Assembly: GCA_029558715.1 (NCBI GenBank)
Contig: JAKQEA010000073.1
Location: 1-51,123 of the forward strand
DNA length: 51,123 nt
Source: Bacteroidota bacterium
GTDB lineage: Bacteria > Bacteroidota > Bacteroidia > Chitinophagales > Chitinophagaceae
Direction: 5' to 3'
Position numbers and translations under genes: made by a program. The notes beneath the pieces are model-generated. The model ran no database searches, had not been told where the DNA came from, and saw only the letters and a list, made by a program, of their open reading frames with translations. This document shows, one piece after another, positions 41,138 to 49,942 of the stretch; within the stretch, counting starts at the first letter, position 1; each line of letters begins with the position of its first letter.

Positions 41138-41916
41138 TTCCACTGGTCTCTGTCAAAGTCAAGAATGGCTGTTCTTAAAGGGGCAGCCCTTTTTGTTTCT
41201 GTATATATTGTTGAAAGCTCTTTACGGGTCACCTTCAACTCCTGCAACTTTTGTATACGTTTTCTTTCAATAGTAAGCCCTATACACATGATTATCGACG
41301 ACAGAGAGGCCGCAATAAAATAGATCAGGAAGGTATCATTCATATATTGTTCATTTACTTTTCCGTCAGCCCCGATATGGGCTTTGAAAATGTAATACAT
41401 GAGATAAATGATGGTGTAGCAGCCATATCCGAATAACAATGAAGAGATGATAACAGCTTTTCCTGTCGCTTTGCGGTTTTCAATAGCCAGCTTCGCATGA
41501 CGGATAAAAAAGTACATACATAACGCAAAAACGATAAGCAAGCCGGGTCCCATAGTAATTGTTACAGCATCAATATTAAGACCGATCGTTACCAGTACTA
41601 TTATTTCAAATAAAACGAAAACCGAAGCAAGCACTTTCATTTTTTGGGTAAAGGCTTTTGAAGTGCTGAAATAAGTCAGAAAAATAATCATCAGCGGGGC
41701 GTCCATTATATTGTTGAATAGGCCCCAGTAATATTCAACAGACTGACTTGCATTAATATAGTTTTCAGTTAGTAAATTATATATTAATACAGAGCTGTAA
41801 TAAAACAATAATACGGGGAAACTCCTGTAACCACCCAGCCGAAGGATGAGAATTAAAATTATCGGGGCAAGCAGGGCAAAAGAAGAAACAAAGCCCATAA
41901 TGGAATTCCAGGTCAT
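41134..41916 (-). CDS. Seven-helix membrane protein of unknown function
   Basis: 260 residues with about seven hydrophobic segments and a charged C-terminal tail (IERKRIQKLQELKVTRKELSTIYTE, coiled-coil-like, then DFDRDQW). The topology recalls sensor-type membrane domains of Bacteroidota, but no kinase or other effector is attached. It overlaps the acyl-CoA dehydrogenase gene by four bases at the 3' ends. No function can be assigned. Confidence 0.7.
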   Translation of the reverse strand: MTWNSIMGFVSSFALLAPIILILILRLGGYRSFPVLLFYYSSVLIYNLLTENYINASQSVEYYWGLFNNIMDAPLMIIFLTYFSTSKAFTQKMKVLASVFVLFEIIVLVTIGLNIDAVTITMGPGLLIVFALCMYFFIRHAKLAIENRKATGKAVIISSLLFGYGCYTIIYLMYYIFKAHIGADGKVNEQYMNDTFLIYFIAASLSSIIMCIGLTIERKRIQKLQELKVTRKELSTIYTETKRAAPLRTAILDFDRDQWN

Positions 41917-42112
41917 AGTCTATTGGTTTTTTCTTAGGATACAGGTTCAGCTGGTAATCGCCTGGTTGCGATTCCGTCTGCAATATTAACGAGACTTGAA
42001 TACATATAGTGCTTACATAGAAGTCTTTGTGCTAAAATTCAGTAAAACTGGTATAGGGTCTCGTATTATTACGGAGCAGTCATTAAGAGGGTTTTTATGT
42101 TATCTTTCTGGT

Positions 42113-43285
42113 ATGATACGATTTTGCTGTTTAATCTTCTTTTTTGGATTGCTTTCGGGTTATTCTCAACCTGTACCAAATAATTTTATAACAGGGAAAA
42201 CAACCGGGACTTTACCATTCCTGGAGTATGGGTTGGGTATTGACCGGCTTGGTGGTGCTAAAATGACTTATCTCGATACAGGCATCCTTATCAAGGTGGT
42301 GGACAGTACAGTTATTAATTACAAAGTGCAATTGTCCAGAGATCATTTTGCTTATTTACCTAAATTAAATTTCCGCAGAGAAAATGGGATAAAGATGCTG
42401 CCATACTATCTGTCGAATAGCTGGAGAGTTTCAGGAGACGATACTTATGATTATGTAACTGTTACCCTCGATGAACGACTTCCCTATAAAAGCATGCAAC
42501 AGATTAATCCATCTAAGATCGTTGTTGACATCTTTGGTGTTACCAGCAATACTAACTGGATTACCCAATTATCGACTACAGAAGAAGTGAAGAATGTGTA
42601 TCATGAACAAACTGAAGATGATGTTTTCAGGGTAATAATAGAACTAAAGAATAAGCAGCATTGGGGATATAGTATTTATTACCAGGAAAAAAAGCTGGTG
42701 ATCAGGGTGAAAAGACAACCAGCAGAACTGGAATTAAAAAATCTGAAGGTAGCTGTAGATGCCGGACACGGAGGCGATAATAATGGCGCCACGGGAGTTA
42801 CAACAAAAATCCTTGAGAAAAACTATACTTTGCTTTTTGCCAGGCAACTGGAAAGATTGCTACTGGATGAAGAAGCGAATGTTTTTATGACCAGGGATAA
42901 GGACACTTCACTCAGTATGCCTGACAGGATCATGATGCTGCAAAAAGAAGACCCTCATTTTTTGATAAGTATTCATCTTAATTCTTCTGCAAAAGACAGT
43001 ATAAAAGGTACCAGCACTTACTACAGGCACATAGGTTTCCGGCCCTTATCCCAATTTATTTTAAAAGACCTGCTGGAGTTAGGATTGAAAGAATTTGGAA
43101 ATATCGGCAGCTTCAACTTTGCATTAAGCGGGCCAACGGAGTACCCTAACTGTCTTGTTGAGGTGGCATTTCTTAGTAATAAGGAAGACGAGCAATTGAT
43201 CCTTGACCCGGAATTTCATAAAGCAGTAGCAGTCCAGATTGTTGCAGGTATAAAAGAATGGCTGAAGTATTGTAAGAATGATTAA
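42113..43285 (+). CDS. N-acetylmuramoyl-L-alanine amidase (Amidase_3)
   Basis: 390 residues from the ATG at 42113. A longer frame from 41996 adds 39 residues ahead of an obvious signal peptide (MIRFCCLIFFFGLLSGYSQ), so it is rejected. The N-terminal half is a beta-rich AMIN-like region. The C-terminal catalytic domain has the zinc ligands in VAVDAGHGGDNNGA (His), EKNYTLLFARQL (Glu) and SIHLNSS (His), and the catalytic Glu in LVEVAFLSN. It cleaves peptide side chains from peptidoglycan in the periplasm. The gene ends tail-to-tail with the diheme cytochrome gene (4-base overlap). Confidence 0.92.
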   Translation: MIRFCCLIFFFGLLSGYSQPVPNNFITGKTTGTLPFLEYGLGIDRLGGAKMTYLDTGILIKVVDSTVINYKVQLSRDHFAYLPKLNFRRENGIKMLPYYLSNSWRVSGDDTYDYVTVTLDERLPYKSMQQINPSKIVVDIFGVTSNTNWITQLSTTEEVKNVYHEQTEDDVFRVIIELKNKQHWGYSIYYQEKKLVIRVKRQPAELELKNLKVAVDAGHGGDNNGATGVTTKILEKNYTLLFARQLERLLLDEEANVFMTRDKDTSLSMPDRIMMLQKEDPHFLISIHLNSSAKDSIKGTSTYYRHIGFRPLSQFILKDLLELGLKEFGNIGSFNFALSGPTEYPNCLVEVAFLSNKEDEQLILDPEFHKAVAVQIVAGIKEWLKYCKND

Positions 43286-43677
43286 TCTTCCGGTGGGAAA
43301 GGCTCGCCACGGTGACAGGTTTTACAAGTAATGGTATTCAGGTATTCAGGTTTTATGTTCTTGTCAAAATAAAAATGCTTTTTGTTTATCTCGATGGTCA
43401 TCAGCATCATTTCTCTTGCATTTTCTTTCATCGGCTCAGCGTCAGATGCATAATCAAAATCTCCGGGGAAGACTTTTTGTTTAACGTGACAGAAATCGCA
43501 TTTTACACCAAGCGCTTTGTTATAAGTTTGCATAATGCTGTCAAGTTTTTCATCGCTGATATCTTTGGGCAGTACTTTCAGGTTCCTTTCTTTTTGATGA
43601 GGAGCCTGTACCGCTGCTACTCCAAGCAGAACAAATATTGAAAGGCCCGTAATTGCTATTATTTTATTCCTGTACAT
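43282..43677 (-). CDS. Diheme c-type cytochrome (reaction-centre cytochrome family)
   Basis: 131 residues. An N-terminal hydrophobic signal/anchor (IIAITGLSIFVLLGVAAV) is followed by two heme motifs: KCDFCHVKQ (about residues 59-67) and CKTCHRGEPFPP near the C-terminus. This two-heme pattern and the TCHRG end match the small cytochromes of Bacteroidota related to the photosynthetic reaction-centre cytochrome subunit. They are common in non-phototrophs; their partners are unknown. It lies upstream of no oxidase gene, but the cox operon is in the same window. Confidence 0.88.
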   Translation of the reverse strand: MYRNKIIAITGLSIFVLLGVAAVQAPHQKERNLKVLPKDISDEKLDSIMQTYNKALGVKCDFCHVKQKVFPGDFDYASDAEPMKENAREMMLMTIEINKKHFYFDKNIKPEYLNTITCKTCHRGEPFPPED

Positions 43678-43728
43678 ATTATTACCGGTTTGACGCTTTT
43701 ATAAGTGTATAGGTGGTATCTGAAAAAA

Positions 43729-45936
43729 TTATTTTTTGATCCATCGTTCAAAAAACTCATAGGTTCTCAGCATCTGATCTATCCGCTGCCGGTTATTACC
43801 GCTCCTGGTGAGCTCATGAGTAGCGGCAGGATGACGTATATACTCTACCGGACGCCCCAGCACTTTTAAACTCTTGTATAACATTTCACTTTGAACGAAA
43901 CCGGTTCGCCGGTCATTATCTCCATGAAAAATGATGTAAGGGGTTTTAATGTTTTGTACATAATTAATCGGGGATTCTCTTTCTAGTGTTGCCCTTGTAG
44001 TTGCATCCCAGGGGTAACCTCCAAAATAGTTAGGGACTAGTCTCCATGCATTACCCTCTCCAAAAAAAGTGGCCAGGTCGTACACACCACGCTGCGAGCA
44101 GGCTGCAGCAAAACGCTGATCATGTGCAATGATCCATGCCACAAGATAACCGGCGTATGAACCTCCTGTAACCAGCAGTTTTGTTGTGTCTGCCCAGCCT
44201 CCGGCAACAGCTTTATCCAAAGCCTTCAATACATCACTGGTGGGGCCAGCACCCCAATCATTAATATTACCTCTCAAAAAATCTAACCCATAACCGCCGC
44301 TGCCACGGGGATTGCAATACACCACTCCATAACCTTTACTGCAGAAATACTGGTATTCGTGCCACATACTGCTTTCGCCAGGTCCCCACATAGCCGAAGG
44401 GCCTCCGTGAATTTCTAACAACAGCGGATATTTTTTCCCCTGCTCATAGTTGGCTGGTTTCATAACCCAGTATTCGATCTCCATTCCTTTCTCATTTTTG
44501 AAGGTATATTTTTCAGGGAAGCTTAGTTTTTTATTTACAATCCATTCTGTATTGAAATTGCTGATTCGTTTTTGATTTTTGGCTGTTGCATCTGCCACAT
44601 ATATTTCAAAAGGATTGGCTACTTCTGTTTTAACAAATACCAGTTTATTTCCTGTTATATCAAAACTTCCAATGCCCTCATTATAATCGGTAAGCCGATC
44701 TATTCTTATATTCTTGTCTCTTTCCTTGAGTGCACTTAACGGAGGATACATCGTCCATCCGCTACTCAAGTCAACTCTGTACATTGGTTGTCCGCCGTTA
44801 CTTTGTGTAGTGAAATAAATATACTTTTCATCATTGCTCCAGGTGATATTTCCCTTGTTTCTGTCGAATGGGATATCAAATTTATCCTTTACAGTACCAT
44901 TAAGAGGAATAATTGCCATTTGAGGAACACTGACAAATGAGGTATTACCATATTGAAAGGCCAGCCATTTGCCCGATGGTGATATTCTTGGCGAATTGAA
45001 GTTCTTGTCTTTTTCTCCTAATACTTTTCTGAAATGGGTGCCGTCGGTATTCACCATGTATATTTCACTTTCTAGTGCCCGGTCAGGATGTTGTAATGAA
45101 TCCATATTGCCTGTAAGGATCAATTGTTTGCCATCCGGCGAGAAATCTGCAGAGCTATAGCGATAAAAACCTTTAGTAACAGGAACTGGTTTTGCGTCAG
45201 GCTTAAGATCAATAAGGAAGTAGTGATTAAAGCTCATTTCTGCATTGATGTCCATTTCATCCAGGAAATTCAATTTATTAAATACCCGGGCTTTTTTATC
45301 AGCGGTATTATTCTCCAGGTAAGCCCTGATTTCTTCTAAACTTCCATCCGGATCAGCTTTAGCTCCTGTGGGAGTCAATTGCTGGTTCTTGTCAAAACCT
45401 GGTTTTTCAAATGGCCATTTGGGTATTTCTTTATTAGCATTGAGCAGAGAATCTTTCAGGAGTTCTTTGAAAGGAATGCTGGCTGCAAACAAGATTTGTT
45501 TTCCATCCGGACTCCATTTCGGACTACCTGCCCCGTATTTATATTTTGTAAGCTGCATAGCTTCACCGCCATCCAGTGGCAGGAGAAATATTTGTGACTT
45601 ACCATCAACTGAACGAACAAATGCAATTTGTTTTCCATCAGGGCTGAATACCGGTTGAGAGGAATTCTCTTTTGCAGTTAATTGTTTGGGATATGAATGA
45701 CCATCTGTATTTACCATCCAGACATGGTTTACATATTTATGTTCCAGCTTATTGTCTCCATCAGGTTCTATTGAAGTAACGGTGAAAACTGCTTTATTGC
45801 CATCTTTGCTCATGTTAACACCAGCAATAGATTTTATCTTCAGCATATCAGTTACCTTAACCGGCTCTTTTCCGTTTTGGGAAAAAGAAACAATCGCTGG
45901 TAAAAAAATTATAAGGAAGACCATTAATTTTCTCAT
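43729..45936 (-). CDS. S9 family peptidase (DPP IV/acylaminoacyl-peptidase-like)
   Basis: 735 residues from the ATG at 45936, where a signal peptide begins (RKLMVFLIIFLPAIVSFSQ). A longer frame to 46065 is rejected. The N-terminal propeller has WD40-like PD40 repeats (QPVFSPDGKQIAFV, SPKWSPDGKQILFA, SADFSPDGKQLILT, SPRISPSGKWLAF). The C-terminal alpha/beta-hydrolase domain has Ser593 in GGSYAGY, Asp675 in HGDNDRRTG and His707 in AATHEL. It cleaves peptides in the periplasm. Residues 393-403 (44728-44760) read GWTMYPPLSAL, the signature of cytochrome oxidase subunit I, which is unexpected in this family. Confidence 0.93.
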   Translation of the reverse strand: MRKLMVFLIIFLPAIVSFSQNGKEPVKVTDMLKIKSIAGVNMSKDGNKAVFTVTSIEPDGDNKLEHKYVNHVWMVNTDGHSYPKQLTAKENSSQPVFSPDGKQIAFVRSVDGKSQIFLLPLDGGEAMQLTKYKYGAGSPKWSPDGKQILFAASIPFKELLKDSLLNANKEIPKWPFEKPGFDKNQQLTPTGAKADPDGSLEEIRAYLENNTADKKARVFNKLNFLDEMDINAEMSFNHYFLIDLKPDAKPVPVTKGFYRYSSADFSPDGKQLILTGNMDSLQHPDRALESEIYMVNTDGTHFRKVLGEKDKNFNSPRISPSGKWLAFQYGNTSFVSVPQMAIIPLNGTVKDKFDIPFDRNKGNITWSNDEKYIYFTTQSNGGQPMYRVDLSSGWTMYPPLSALKERDKNIRIDRLTDYNEGIGSFDITGNKLVFVKTEVANPFEIYVADATAKNQKRISNFNTEWIVNKKLSFPEKYTFKNEKGMEIEYWVMKPANYEQGKKYPLLLEIHGGPSAMWGPGESSMWHEYQYFCSKGYGVVYCNPRGSGGYGLDFLRGNINDWGAGPTSDVLKALDKAVAGGWADTTKLLVTGGSYAGYLVAWIIAHDQRFAAACSQRGVYDLATFFGEGNAWRLVPNYFGGYPWDATTRATLERESPINYVQNIKTPYIIFHGDNDRRTGFVQSEMLYKSLKVLGRPVEYIRHPAATHELTRSGNNRQRIDQMLRTYEFFERWIKK

Positions 45937-46013
45937 GCTGTAGATTTTGGTTGCTGAAAATACGATTTGATCATGGTTTCCGGTAATGGTAAGTGATGAA
46001 AGGCTATCTTCTC

Positions 46014-46021
46014 TACATTTG
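46014..46021 (+). promoter_or_regulatory. -7 element deciding the AhpD-like start
   Basis: TACATTTG matches TAnnTTTG. A start near 46026 supports the ATG at 46040 and excludes the in-frame upstream start at 45986. No good -33 element was seen. Confidence 0.45.
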
Positions 46022-46039
46022 GGGACTAAAAGTCTATAT

Positions 46040-46390
46040 ATGAGTACAATGGTAAAAGAATTCAATGATTATCGCACCAGGATGAACGAGGTTATTCTAA
46101 GTAAGAATAATCTTGTTATTAAACGATTGTGGAACCTTGATACGAATACTTATGCAGAAGGGGTGCTGGATGTAAAAACTAAAGAATTACTTGGCCTTGT
46201 GGCCAGCATGGTACTTCGCTGTGATGATTGTATCAAATATCACCTGGGTAAAAGCCACGAACTGGGGGTGACCACAGAGCAGATGTACGAGGTTTTTGCG
46301 GTAGCCAATATTGTTGGGGGTACTATCGTTATCCCTCATACCCGGAGGGCAGCAGAGTACTGGGAAGAGCTGGCAAATGATAAGAATTAG
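46040..46390 (+). CDS. AhpD-like / carboxymuconolactone decarboxylase family protein
   Basis: 116 residues from the ATG at 46040; another ATG is at 46049. The active region is VASMVLRCDDCIKYHLGKSHELG with a CxxC (CDDC) and nearby His, as in AhpD-type peroxidase/disulfide reductases. The helices before and after fit the small all-helical CMD fold. It probably acts as a thiol antioxidant enzyme, but many members are uncharacterised. It is divergent from the peptidase gene and lies 80 bases before korB. Confidence 0.88.
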   Translation: MSTMVKEFNDYRTRMNEVILSKNNLVIKRLWNLDTNTYAEGVLDVKTKELLGLVASMVLRCDDCIKYHLGKSHELGVTTEQMYEVFAVANIVGGTIVIPHTRRAAEYWEELANDKN

Positions 46391-46423
46391 CCTTTTGGAG
46401 TATAAAAATCATGAATTTCCGTT

Positions 46424-46454
46424 CAGTATCCGATACTGATATTCATTAAATTTG
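46424..46454 (+). promoter_or_regulatory. Promoter region of korB with an inverted repeat
   Basis: TAAATTTG at 46447-46454 matches the -7 element. Upstream, CAGTATC-C-GATACTG (46424-46438) is a perfect 7-base inverted repeat that would lie between the -33 and -7 boxes, a place where a repressor would act. No regulator gene is adjacent. Confidence 0.5.
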
Positions 46455-46470
46455 CCTGAATCTATTTTTT

Positions 46471-47499
46471 ATGAGTGAAGTAACGATAGCTCCTGCCCTG
46501 ACTGCTAAAGATTTTGCCACCGACCAGGAAGTTCGCTGGTGCCCCGGATGCGGGGATTATTCCATATTGGCACAGGTACAAAAAGTAATGCCCACACTAG
46601 GAATACCTAAGGAGAACATTGTGTTTATTTCAGGAATCGGTTGCAGCAGCCGCTTTCCTTATTATATGAATACCTATGGGATGCACTCTATACATGGCCG
46701 TGCAGCCGCAATTGCTTCCGGGTTGAAAGCATCAAGACCAGAGCTAAGTGTATGGATCGTTACAGGTGACGGGGACAGCCTGAGTATCGGGGGTAATCAT
46801 ACTATTCATATTCTGCGGAGAAATTTTGATGTCAATATTTTACTGTTTAATAACCAGATCTACGGATTGACTAAAGGACAATATTCTCCCACTTCGGAAG
46901 AACATAAGATCACCAAGAGCACACCGATGGGAAGTATCGATCACCCATTCAATCCGGCCGCTTTGGCACTTGGTGCTGATGCCACTTTCGTAGCCAGGAC
47001 AATGGACCGGGATCCCAAACATCTGCAGGCTATGCTGCTGAGAGCAAACGGACATAAAGGGGCTTCTTTCCTGGAGATATACCAGAACTGCAACATCTTT
47101 AATGATGGCGCATTTGAGATCTTTACAGAGAAGGGAACTAAACTGCAGGAAACACTTTTCCTGGAGCAGGGCAAACCACTAGTGTTTGGTGCTAATAATG
47201 ATAAAGGAATAAAACTGGATGGTTTCAGACCTGTAGTGGTGGATCTTTCTGCCGGCCAAAGTGCAGATGAACTATGGGTGCATGATGAACAGGATATTTA
47301 CAAAGCACAGATACTAACCCGCATATTTGATGATCCTCATAAAGATGGTCATTTACCAAGACCTTTTGGAGTGTTCTATCAAACAAACAGAACCTGCTAT
47401 GAAGATGCAATGGCCGCACAAATAGAAGAGGCAAAATCAAGAAAACCGGCAGATTTGGATAAGCTGCTAAAGGGAAATGAAGTGTGGACGATTAATTGA
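46471..47499 (+). CDS. korB: 2-oxoacid:ferredoxin oxidoreductase, beta subunit
   Basis: 342 residues. Features: WCPGCGDYSIL (Fe-S or redox cysteines), GIGCSSRFPYY, HSIHGRA, and the thiamine diphosphate site GDGDSLSIGGNHTIHILRRN...NNQIYGLTKG. It is the beta subunit of a two-subunit 2-oxoglutarate-type enzyme that oxidatively decarboxylates 2-oxoacids and reduces ferredoxin. The alpha subunit (korA), usually next to it, is not in the window. A strong terminator (47521-47550) follows. The length is normal. Confidence 0.94.
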   Translation: MSEVTIAPALTAKDFATDQEVRWCPGCGDYSILAQVQKVMPTLGIPKENIVFISGIGCSSRFPYYMNTYGMHSIHGRAAAIASGLKASRPELSVWIVTGDGDSLSIGGNHTIHILRRNFDVNILLFNNQIYGLTKGQYSPTSEEHKITKSTPMGSIDHPFNPAALALGADATFVARTMDRDPKHLQAMLLRANGHKGASFLEIYQNCNIFNDGAFEIFTEKGTKLQETLFLEQGKPLVFGANNDKGIKLDGFRPVVVDLSAGQSADELWVHDEQDIYKAQILTRIFDDPHKDGHLPRPFGVFYQTNRTCYEDAMAAQIEEAKSRKPADLDKLLKGNEVWTIN

Positions 47500-47520
47500 G
47501 TATTAAAATAGGTTATATGG

Positions 47521-47555
47521 AATGGGTTGTACCGAAAGGTATAACCCATTTTTGA
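47521..47555 (+). terminator. Rho-independent terminator after korB
   Basis: AATGGGTTGTACC (47521-47533) pairs with GGTATAACCCATT (47538-47550), one G-U pair, around a GAAA loop, followed by TTTG. It ends the korB transcript 22 bases after the stop. Confidence 0.85.
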
Positions 47556-47618
47556 TTTCCGTTAACTTTATATAGAATAAAGCATTTTTATTAAAAAGGG
47601 GATTTAATTTTTTCCATA

Positions 47619-48293
47619 GTGATATACGTTTTATTAATTGCAAAATATTTGGTAAACCTTACCAAGGATAACCTGCCTATAAAAAAGTTTCTTTTTGTTG
47701 TTATTGCTCATATAAGCCTTACTTTATATAGTCAGACAAGCATGCCAATTTCAGTACAAAAGGCAATAAATCATGAGTTAAAGAGTTGGATATCCTGCTT
47801 ATCTGGATGTACTACAAGTAGTTTTCATATTTCAGATACGACTCAAATGAGACAGGCTAACGGTGAAGAGTTCGCTGAGTTGGATTCCTTTTTTGCCATA
47901 TACAAGCCCCTTATCAATTTTTCCCCTGACAAGAGGTATTTTGTTGATAGTTATAGCTACCAGTTAAACTTGGAGAGAAAGGGGGATCATTTTGCGGCTA
48001 ATGTTGAAGTGGATCAGCAGGTTTTTTTATACGACACGAAAAATGAGTTATCCTATTCTCTTTTTTTTGGAGGTACTGAAAGATGGATTGATGAGGAAAT
48101 CTGGCTGGGTAATGATACCCTGGTATTAGCTGGAATCGAAAAAGATGAGAAGGCTACCCGGCACCCTATTTTCTATATAGTAAATATTTCGACTGGTGAA
48201 ATTATTCAGTATTCCTGCACAAACCTATTGTGCATCCAGCGTATTGATTATGGATCACCTCGGTTGAAAAAAATGAAAATTGAAGGTTTGTGA
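47619..48293 (+). CDS. Hypothetical protein, probably exported
   Basis: 224 residues if translation begins at the GTG at 47619; this start is uncertain and no ATG precedes the hydrophobic stretch FLFVVIAHISLTLYSQ (about residues 24-39), which looks like a signal peptide. The mature part is beta-rich with several short aromatic strands and a CLSGC pair (about residues 59-63). No family is recognised. It ends directly against the convergent JmjC-like gene, with adjacent stop codons. Confidence 0.6.
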   Translation: MIYVLLIAKYLVNLTKDNLPIKKFLFVVIAHISLTLYSQTSMPISVQKAINHELKSWISCLSGCTTSSFHISDTTQMRQANGEEFAELDSFFAIYKPLINFSPDKRYFVDSYSYQLNLERKGDHFAANVEVDQQVFLYDTKNELSYSLFFGGTERWIDEEIWLGNDTLVLAGIEKDEKATRHPIFYIVNISTGEIIQYSCTNLLCIQRIDYGSPRLKKMKIEGL

Positions 48294-49172
48294 TCAGGCT
48301 TTAGCCATTTCTTTTCCAGCATTTGCAAACACTTTCTTTTCTTTCCTCTCGTACCACCACTTCGGGACAGTTTTTTTCATCATTGTATCAATGCTGCGCA
48401 TACCCAATAAATTCCAGGCGCCCTGTAGTTTTCCGCCCAGAGATGGCTGCATGGCGCGGAGGCTCATAGCAAAGCCACTGTCGAGGTATTCCATATGATG
48501 CCAGTAACCAGCAGGCATAAACAAGGTATCCCCGGGCTGTAATATAAAATCAAGCCCTTCAGCCAGTTTTAATGCCGGGAACTTTTCGTAATCAATGCTT
48601 CCGTCTACATAATAGTTTGAAAAATCGGCAAGGCTCAGCACTTCCCAGGGTTTGCGGTATAATTTGTATTGCTCTTTGAATGGAAACATCAATACCCGTT
48701 TACGTCCGCCGAACTGGGTGTGCAGTATATGCGACATATCAATATCAAAATGCATGTGTGTAATGCTGCTGGCGCCACCGGTAAACAGCATCGGGTATTT
48801 TTTTACAAAACCCTTCATCAGGTGCTCGGGCCAGGTAAAATCATTGATCAACTGCGGGGCATGATCAAAGATATTGAACAGGAAAATCCGCCATGCAGCA
48901 GGGCCACTGCTGATCATGTCTATATATTCGCCGAAGGTTTTGTAATCGTCAGCTGTGTTAATGGGGGTGTAGGCGTCGCTTTTTACATTGTTATACAGCG
49001 GTACTTTTTTCTGACCGACCAGTTGCTTGAAATAACTCCAGTTCCATTTGGTATAAGCGGGCCATTCTTTGGCAAGGTTTCTTATAACAACGGGGATACC
49101 GGGTTCATAAAATTCTTTTTTGAATACCTCAGGTTCAATAGAATCAAAAAAGACAACCGGTTTTAATTGCAT
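48294..49172 (-). CDS. Cupin-like (JmjC-type) protein
   Basis: 292 residues from the ATG at 49172; an in-frame codon at 49226 would add an unlikely hydrophobic leader. PVVIRNLAKEWPAYTKW near the start and GGASSITHMHFDIDMSHILHTQFGGRKRVLMF are typical of the Cupin_8/JmjC group of Fe(II)/2-oxoglutarate dioxygenases. The metal ligands are HxD (HFD) and the distal His in PAGYWHHME. It may hydroxylate a protein side chain in the cytoplasm. It is divergent from the TsaC/Sua5-like gene by 99 bases. Confidence 0.88.
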   Translation of the reverse strand: MQLKPVVFFDSIEPEVFKKEFYEPGIPVVIRNLAKEWPAYTKWNWSYFKQLVGQKKVPLYNNVKSDAYTPINTADDYKTFGEYIDMISSGPAAWRIFLFNIFDHAPQLINDFTWPEHLMKGFVKKYPMLFTGGASSITHMHFDIDMSHILHTQFGGRKRVLMFPFKEQYKLYRKPWEVLSLADFSNYYVDGSIDYEKFPALKLAEGLDFILQPGDTLFMPAGYWHHMEYLDSGFAMSLRAMQPSLGGKLQGAWNLLGMRSIDTMMKKTVPKWWYERKEKKVFANAGKEMAKA

Positions 49173-49271
49173 AATCAGCGGCTTAATTATCGGCCAAATT
49201 ACAAATTGTAAGGCAAATACCAACAAGCTGGAAATATTTGTTAAACACAGTTTTTAAAAGAACGATTGCTA

Positions 49272-49883
49272 ATGTTATTAAAGATTCATCCTGTCAACCC
49301 ACAACCCCGCCTCATTAAGCAAATTGTTGAAAGTTTGCAAGAGGGAGGTATAATCATTTATCCCACTGATACGGTCTACGGGTTAGGCTGTGATATCTTA
49401 CAACAAAAGGCCGTGGAGAGAATTTGCCGCATCAAAAAGGTAGACCCCAAAAAAGCACAACTGTCTTTTGTATGCAGCGACCTGTCTCACCTCAGTGATT
49501 ATGCTAAACCATTGTCAAACCCTGTCTACCGGCTGCTGAAAGACCATTTGCCAGGGCCCTATACTTTTATTTTACCTGCCAGTAAAATGGTTCCTAAAAT
49601 CTTACAAAGTAAAAAAGACACTATCGGGTTAAGAATTCCGGCAAATACTATTGCGATGGCCATCATTAAAGAACTGGGTCGCCCAATACTCAGTGCATCG
49701 TTGCCCGGAGAAATGGTAGAAGACTATACTGACCCTGAAGTGATGTATGAGAATTTCAGGAATGAAGTAGACTATGTGATTGATGGTGGTATCGGCGGAA
49801 TGACCCCCTCTACTGTTGTTGATTGCACAGGAGATGAACCAGTGCTGATACGAGAAGGGCTGGGAGAGTGGGCAGAACAGTAA
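49272..49883 (+). CDS. L-threonylcarbamoyladenylate synthase-like protein (TsaC/Sua5/YciO family)
   Basis: 203 residues from the ATG at 49272; a TTG two codons upstream (49266) is less likely. Family signatures: GGIIIYPTDTVYGLGCDI, RICRIKKVDPKKAQLSFVC, LLKDHLPGPYTFILPAS, GLRIPANTIAMAII and PSTVVDCTGDEPVLIREG. It binds ATP, threonine and bicarbonate in t6A37 tRNA modification, or is the YciO-type relative, whose role is less clear. There is no C-terminal Sua5 domain. It ends just before the bidirectional terminator. Confidence 0.88.
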   Translation: MLLKIHPVNPQPRLIKQIVESLQEGGIIIYPTDTVYGLGCDILQQKAVERICRIKKVDPKKAQLSFVCSDLSHLSDYAKPLSNPVYRLLKDHLPGPYTFILPASKMVPKILQSKKDTIGLRIPANTIAMAIIKELGRPILSASLPGEMVEDYTDPEVMYENFRNEVDYVIDGGIGGMTPSTVVDCTGDEPVLIREGLGEWAEQ

Positions 49884-49893
49884 AGGGAATAAA

Positions 49894-49928
49894 AAAGACT
49901 GCTGTTGCAATTATCAACAGCAGTCTTT
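49894..49928. terminator. Bidirectional Rho-independent terminator
   Basis: AAAGACTGCTGTTG (49894-49907) pairs perfectly with CAACAGCAGTCTTT (49915-49928) around a 7-base loop. T's close both sides: TTTG on the plus strand, and six T's on the minus strand. It serves the TsaC-like gene and the convergent T9SS protein gene. Confidence 0.85.
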
Positions 49929-49942
49929 GCAAATCTCTTCTT

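Noticed and set aside
41996-42112. Upstream extension of the amidase
   Set aside because: The signal peptide starts at 42113; the additional 39 residues lack any export or domain pattern.
45937-46065. Upstream extension of the S9 peptidase
   Set aside because: A clear signal peptide begins at 45936, and the extension would overlap the divergent AhpD-like gene and its -7 box.
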